From positions 2,742-11,706 of the forward strand of contig CAYVLI010000045.1 of NCBI GenBank assembly GCA_964452105.1: DNA of 8,965 bases. Direction: 5' to 3'. Below, in pieces: positions 6,084 through 8,965 of the stretch. This stretch comes from CAYVLI01 sp964452105 [NCBI: uncultured Nitrospinota bacterium] (lineage in GTDB: Bacteria; JAUXIQ01). Below the pieces are notes generated by a model, which worked only from the letters and a program-made list of their open reading frames with translations, searched no databases and was not told the DNA's origin. The position numbers and the translations under genes are program-made. The first letter of the stretch is position 1; every line of letters begins with the position of its first letter.

Positions 6084-7325
6084 CTATCGTGAAGGTCGCT
6101 CCCCGGCGGACTTAAGCAGTTCCTGCAGGAACATGGATTTGCCCACCACCACCGAATCGAAGCCGTGCCGCCCCCGTATCCTGTCTATCCCGGCGGAGAG
6201 CGCCCTGAGACGTTTCTCTCCGCCGTCGGCGAACAGGGAGAGCTGGGCGGGCGGACGGTCCGCCACATGAAGCGATACCCCCACCAGGCGCACACGCACC
6301 CGCCGGGCGAAGGCCCGTTCCAACAACTCCAACGCGGCCAGGAACAGGGGCTTATCCAGGTCTGTAGGCTCTGGGAGGGTGAGGGAGCGGGAGACGTTGG
6401 TGAAGTCGGAGTAGCGGAGCTTGACCGTTACCCCCCGGGCCAGCAACCCCTCCTCTCTGAGACCGGCGGCGGCCCGCTCCAGCAGGTGGTGGAGGTGCGC
6501 CTGAAGGAGGGAGATGTCCGCGGTATCCTCCTCGAAGGTGATCTCCCGGCTGATGGATTTCGGCCCCCCGCGCCGCAAGGTCAACCGTTCCCCCGCCTCG
6601 CCGGGATCATAGCCCTGCTCCCAGGGGGCGGCGTCCATGCCGTTGGCCCGCATGTGCAGAGAAGCGCCCCACTTCCCGAAGGCCGCCTCCAGCAGCCGCG
6701 CGTCCAGCCGGGCCAGGTCGCCTATGGTGTTAAGCCCCAGGGCCTGGAAGCGGGGCAGGCTCTTCTCACCGATGCCGGGCAGTCTGCCTATGGGCAGCGG
6801 AGTCAGGAAGCGCGCCTCGCATCCGGGCAATACGCAGATCATGCCCCCTGGCTTGGCGCAGCCGGAGGCTATCTTGGAGACCAGGCGGCCGGTGGAGAGA
6901 CCGATGGATGCGCTCAGGTCCAGCTCCCGGCGCACCTCCTGGTGGATGCGGTGGCAGATGTCCGCCGCCGGGCCGGAGAGCCGGCGAAGCCCCGTCAGAT
7001 CCAGGTAGGCCTCGTCTATGGAAACCGGCGCCACCTCCGGCGTGTGGCGGGCCAGTATGCGGTAGAACCCCTGCGAGTAACGGCTGTAATTTTCCCAATT
7101 TCCCCGCAGGAATACGGCCCCGGGGCAGAGCCGTTTGGCCGCGGCCAGGGGCATGGCCGAGTGTACGCCATACGACCGCGCCTCATACGAGGCGGCGGCC
7201 ACCACGCCTCGGCCCTCGGGGTCGCCCCCCACGATGACCGGCTTCCCCTTGAGCGACGGGTCCTGTGCCTGTTCCACCGCCACGAAGAAAGCATCCAGGT
7301 CTATGTGCGCTATCTTCCGCTCCAT
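6084..7325 (-). CDS. dinB: DNA polymerase IV (Y-family translesion polymerase)
   Basis: This error-prone Y-family polymerase copies damaged templates. The 413 residues show HIDLDAFFVAVE at 7-18, with metal ligand Asp9 and steric-gate aromatic Phe14. SIDEAYLDL at 102-110 carries catalytic Asp104/Glu105. The helix-hairpin-helix region LPIGRLPGIGEKSLPRFQALGLNTIGDLARL follows, then the little-finger domain. A beta-clamp-binding motif QLSLF sits at 361-365; unusually it is about 48 residues from the C-terminus, followed by DRIRGRHGFDSVVVGKS. The ATG at 7325 has GGAAGAG about 3 nt upstream. The gene is visibly GC-richer than its neighbours (one 60-base line of it is about 68% G+C, against about 53% for a line of gcvH), and its antisense strand is open for about 500 codons as a consequence. 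It sits alone between two repeat-rich gaps; no LexA-like box was recognised. Confidence 0.96.
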   Translation of the reverse strand: MERKIAHIDLDAFFVAVEQAQDPSLKGKPVIVGGDPEGRGVVAAASYEARSYGVHSAMPLAAAKRLCPGAVFLRGNWENYSRYSQGFYRILARHTPEVAPVSIDEAYLDLTGLRRLSGPAADICHRIHQEVRRELDLSASIGLSTGRLVSKIASGCAKPGGMICVLPGCEARFLTPLPIGRLPGIGEKSLPRFQALGLNTIGDLARLDARLLEAAFGKWGASLHMRANGMDAAPWEQGYDPGEAGERLTLRRGGPKSISREITFEEDTADISLLQAHLHHLLERAAAGLREEGLLARGVTVKLRYSDFTNVSRSLTLPEPTDLDKPLFLAALELLERAFARRVRVRLVGVSLHVADRPPAQLSLFADGGEKRLRALSAGIDRIRGRHGFDSVVVGKSMFLQELLKSAGERPSR

Positions 7326-7341
7326 TTCTCTTCCGGCCGTC

Positions 7342-7381
7342 CTGCGAGTGAGGACACGGCGCGCCGTGCCCTCACTCGCAG
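7342..7381. repeat. 40-nt near-perfect palindrome just upstream of dinB
   Basis: CTGCGAGTGAGG (7342-7353) pairs with CCTCACTCGCAG (7370-7381). Between them is a perfect 14-bp palindrome CACGGCGCGCCGTG (7355-7368), with a single A/C mismatch joining the two parts. In a dinB transcript it would form a very stable hairpin ending about 16 nt before the start codon. A consensus -35 (TTGACA, 7400-7395) lies just upstream on the minus strand, but the matching -10 position falls inside the palindrome and is poor (GAGTGA). Confidence 0.75.
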
Positions 7382-7441
7382 CAACTGTCTTTCATGTCAA
7401 GAGCTTAGTTGCCTGCCTGTGCGGGACAGGATTATTTGTAG

Positions 7442-7458
7442 GGTGGGCTCAGCCCACC
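7442..7458. repeat. Palindrome GGTGGGCT-C-AGCCCACC
   Basis: A perfect 8-bp inverted repeat around a single C. It is preceded by ATTTGTAG and followed by AAAT, and the arm starts TAGGGTGGGC, similar in style to the TAGGGGC arm of the 7740-7766 repeat. Confidence 0.55.
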
Positions 7459-7536
7459 AAATAGCTTTTCTTCCGCCTGCAGGTGGGAGGGATTTAAGGA
7501 AGGGGATATTAAATAATTTTCACCCCCACCTTTGTT

Positions 7537-7557
7537 CCTCTCCCGTCAAGGGGGAGG
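7537..7557. repeat. Hairpin CCTCTCCC-GTCAA-GGGGGAGG
   Basis: An 8-bp stem with one T-G pair and a GTCAA loop, preceded by CACCCCCACC (7521-7530). The arrangement CACCCCCACC...CTCCC-GTCAA-GGGGGAG resembles a common short intergenic repeat in bacterial genomes; this is from general pattern memory, not a search. Confidence 0.5.
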
Positions 7558-7638
7558 AGACTTCCGTCAGGGAAAACTTTTCACAAAAGATCTATAGGGT
7601 GCTACTTGTCGCCCCCGCACTTACCCTGCCCGATGATG

Positions 7639-7667
7639 AGTATAGGCGAAATAAATACGAAAATCAA
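7639..7667 (-). promoter_or_regulatory. Candidate sigma70-type promoter in the csaA-dinB gap, pointing at dinB
   Basis: On the minus strand TTGATT (7667-7662) and TATACT (7644-7639) are spaced 17 bp, with matches of four of six and five of six to consensus. This is the best promoter-like pair in the gap. If it drives dinB, the leader is about 305 nt and includes several of the hairpin repeats; alternatively it could start a short non-coding RNA. Confidence 0.4.
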
Positions 7668-7739
7668 TACATCTTTTAAGGTTATGCTGTCTTACCTGAA
7701 GGGGAGGGCGGGGTTTCTTGTGCCGTCGGGTAGAGACAT

Positions 7740-7766
7740 TAGGGGCAGGTTTAAAACCTGCCCCTA
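7740..7766. repeat. 27-nt perfect palindrome TAGGGGCAGGTTT-A-AAACCTGCCCCTA
   Basis: Two perfect 13-nt arms around a single A, the cleanest palindrome in the window. It lies 68 bp downstream of the csaA stop. In a csaA transcript it would form a strong hairpin, but no U-tract follows, so it could stabilise or process a 3' end rather than act as an intrinsic terminator. Confidence 0.7.
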
Positions 7767-7789
7767 CCATCCTACCAGCTAACCTGTTA

Positions 7790-7810
7790 GGAGCGCATGG
7801 CGTGCGCCCT
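7790..7810. repeat. Imperfect hairpin GGAGCGCA-TGGCG-TGCGCCCT
   Basis: The inner 5 bp (GCGCA/TGCGC) pair perfectly, with one mismatch further out. It is preceded by TTA, giving TTAGGAGCGCA, and resembles the GTAGGAGCG and GGGCGCA/TGCGCCC sequences at 5717-5763. Confidence 0.4.
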
Positions 7811-7833
7811 GCGAGACTTCTAAAAGATGGCTG

Positions 7834-8163
7834 TCAATACAGCCGGGCGCCGGGGGAAACGTCACGTTCGGGCTGGATGAGGACCACTCCTCCATCGCCG
7901 TCCACGCCGAGGACGAGTACCTCCGACCGGAAGCCAGCTATGCGCCTGGCCGGGAAGTTCACCACCCCCAGGACGAGTCTCCCTTTCAGCTCCTCCTTCG
8001 AGTAGAGCTCACATATCTGCGCGCTGGACTGTTTGACGCCTACCTCGCCGCCGAAATCGATGGACAACTTGTAGCTCGGCTTCCTGGCCTCGGGGAAGTC
8101 CTTTGCGTCAAGCACTCGGCCCACGCGGATATCGATTTTCTGAAAGTCCTCAAGGGTAGCCAT
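7834..8163 (-). CDS. csaA: CsaA-type tRNA-binding-domain protein
   Basis: This 109-residue protein is a stand-alone OB-fold tRNA-binding domain (the EMAP-II/Trbp111/CsaA fold). CsaA of Bacillus is described as having chaperone and export-related activity, and the fold binds tRNA as a dimer. The sequence matches the CsaA branch along its length: FQKIDIRVGRVLDAKDFPEARKPSYKLSIDFG at 8-39, then VGVKQSSAQICELYSKEELKGRLVLGVVNFPARRIAGFRSEVLVLGV to about residue 86, and a VVLIQPERDVSPGARLY end. The length equals the family norm (about 110). The ATG at 8163 lies 17 bp after the stop of the QueG-like gene; only a weak AAAAAG precedes it, so coupling to the upstream gene is plausible. Biological role in this organism is inferred. 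Confidence 0.93.
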   Translation of the reverse strand: MATLEDFQKIDIRVGRVLDAKDFPEARKPSYKLSIDFGGEVGVKQSSAQICELYSKEELKGRLVLGVVNFPARRIAGFRSEVLVLGVDGDGGVVLIQPERDVSPGARLY

Positions 8164-8180
8164 GTCTTTTTATTGAATTA

Positions 8181-8965
8181 TTAAAGTTGCTCCAGGGCTT
8201 GTCTTATCTCTTCTGCTGCGAGACCGTCTTCTCCGGACAGGCGCGCTTTTAGGGCCTGCCGGGCTTGTGCGCCGCCTAATTTGCCCAACGCCCAGGCGCA
8301 CATCCCGCGCACTATCTCGTGGGGGCTATAGTTGAGGTTGTCGATGAGGGTGGCTATATAAGACCGGTCGCCGGAGTTTCCCATGACCCGGGCGGCGTTC
8401 ATCTGCCATTTGGCGATGTTCTTGCGGGAGATATAGAAGGTTAGGGGCCAGACGTTGTTCTCGTAGTGCTCCTGGCTCATGTTCAGGAGGGTATGCAGAT
8501 TGAAATCTTCAGCCCTTTCGAAAAGTGGGTTATTTTCAGGAAGAACCTGGTTCAGCCAGGGCTGGTTTCGGGGGCAGACGTCCTGGCAGCGGTCGCAGCC
8601 GTAAACCCAGATGCCCATGGGGTCCCGGAGCTCCAATGGGGTTATGCTTGAGCCGTAGTAGGAATTGTATGCTATGCAGCGCAGGGGGTTCATCTTCCTG
8701 GGGGCGTAGATGGCCCTGGTAGGGCAGGCGGCGATGCAGGCGTTACGGCACCAGTCGGGGCAGCCTATCTCTATTGCAGGCTCGTCGGGCTCGATATCCG
8801 CATCCAGAACGATGGGTATGCTTATCATCCAGGAGGCTCCCAGCATGCTCTTACGGGCGTAGGCGAAGCAGTTCTTCCCGTAGGTGGACACGCCTGCTCT
8901 GGCCGCGGCCATGCGCGCAGGTATCTCGCCGTCCGACCGGTAGCGTATGTTCTCTGATTTCAGGA
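8181..8965 (-). CDS. QueG-like 4Fe-4S double-cluster protein (5' end outside window)
   Basis: The frame is open from the right edge to the TAA at 8183-8181, giving 260 visible residues; an internal ATG at 8912 is not the true start because homology begins before it. RAGVSTYGKNCFAYA corresponds to the region of QueG-type proteins just after the cobalamin-binding domain, which would lie outside the window. Two cysteine clusters follow: CPDWCRNACIAACPT (codons 8762-8718 region) and YGCDRCQDVCPRN. Between them lies RCIAYNSYYG. The C-terminal ~85 residues (ARVMGNSGD...VRGMCAWALGKLGG...) look like HEAT-type helical repeats, as in QueG. QueG reduces epoxyqueuosine to queuosine in tRNA. The first cluster spacing (Cx3Cx3Cx3CP) departs from the usual Cx2Cx2Cx3CP, so this may be a divergent paralogue with another substrate. 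csaA follows 17 bp downstream. Confidence 0.85.
   Translation of the reverse strand, partial: LKSENIRYRSDGEIPARMAAARAGVSTYGKNCFAYARKSMLGASWMISIPIVLDADIEPDEPAIEIGCPDWCRNACIAACPTRAIYAPRKMNPLRCIAYNSYYGSSITPLELRDPMGIWVYGCDRCQDVCPRNQPWLNQVLPENNPLFERAEDFNLHTLLNMSQEHYENNVWPLTFYISRKNIAKWQMNAARVMGNSGDRSYIATLIDNLNYSPHEIVRGMCAWALGKLGGAQARQALKARLSGEDGLAAEEIRQALEQL

Larger units (their letters stand above)
7326..7833. other. 508-bp non-coding gap between csaA and dinB with a palindromic-repeat cluster
   Basis: I see no credible gene; plus-strand ORFs here are extensions of frames antisense to dinB. The gap contains at least five strong inverted repeats (7342-7381, 7442-7458, 7537-7557, 7740-7766, 7790-7810) and two weaker ones: CCTGT-N5-ACAGG at 7416-7430 and CCGCCTGCAGGTGG at 7473-7486. 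A promoter-like element lies at 7639-7667 and points at dinB. Confidence 0.65.

Noticed and set aside
6165-7679. 504-codon open frame on the plus strand
   Set aside because: It is antisense to dinB across almost its entire length, with low-complexity Gly/Pro/Arg-rich translation typical of a shadow of a GC-rich gene; DinB on the minus strand has all its catalytic motifs.
7342-7810. CRISPR array
   Set aside because: The palindromes differ in sequence and spacing; there are no identical direct repeats with regular spacers.

Overview
This window looks like an ordinary chromosomal stretch from a free-living, probably anaerobic bacterium. Every convincing gene lies on the minus strand, so transcription runs from right to left. 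The glycine cleavage genes use the split P-protein (separate GcvPA and GcvPB) in the order gcvT-gcvH-gcvPA-gcvPB. That form is common in Thermotogae, Firmicutes, Chloroflexota, many anaerobes and archaea, and differs from the fused GcvP of E. coli. Bacterial promoters, a bacterial DinB with a clamp-binding motif, a CsaA protein and a divergent QueG-like iron-sulfur protein all fit a bacterium. A Dehalococcoidia-like or other uncultured anaerobic lineage is my guess, with low confidence.

Layout in the direction of transcription: (1) 8965-8181, a QueG-like 4Fe-4S protein with its N-terminus outside the window. (2) 8163-7834, a CsaA-type tRNA-binding-domain protein only 17 bp later, probably co-transcribed. 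(3) 7833-7326, a 508-bp gap holding a cluster of short palindromic repeats, a good sigma70-type promoter and a 40-nt palindrome just before dinB. (4) 7325-6084, DNA polymerase IV, visibly richer in G+C than its neighbours. (5) 6083-5682, a 402-bp gap with four more hairpin repeats. (6) 5681-4701, an RluD-type pseudouridine synthase. (7) 4501-3407, gcvT. (8) 3200-2805, gcvH, set apart from gcvT by a 206-bp AT-rich gap with a terminator-like hairpin and a promoter-plus-palindrome. (9) 2770-1427, gcvPA with a GTG start. (10) 1408-1331, a possible 25-codon hydrophobic small ORF. (11) 1328 to the left edge, gcvPB, which runs out of the window.

The Gcv proteins together strip CO2 and ammonia from glycine and hand the one-carbon unit to tetrahydrofolate. 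GcvPA/GcvPB decarboxylate glycine onto the lipoyl arm of GcvH, and GcvT releases ammonia and methylene-THF. The fourth component (lipoamide dehydrogenase) and lipoylation enzymes are not in the window. The other genes are RNA-modification or RNA-binding proteins and a translesion polymerase, with no obvious shared pathway.

I found no CRISPR array, transposase, tRNA, rRNA, phage gene or defence system. The items most worth a second look are the hydrophobic small ORF wedged between gcvPA and gcvPB, the two hairpin-repeat clusters flanking dinB, the palindromes inside the putative gcvT and gcvH promoters, and the unusual cysteine spacing of the QueG-like protein.
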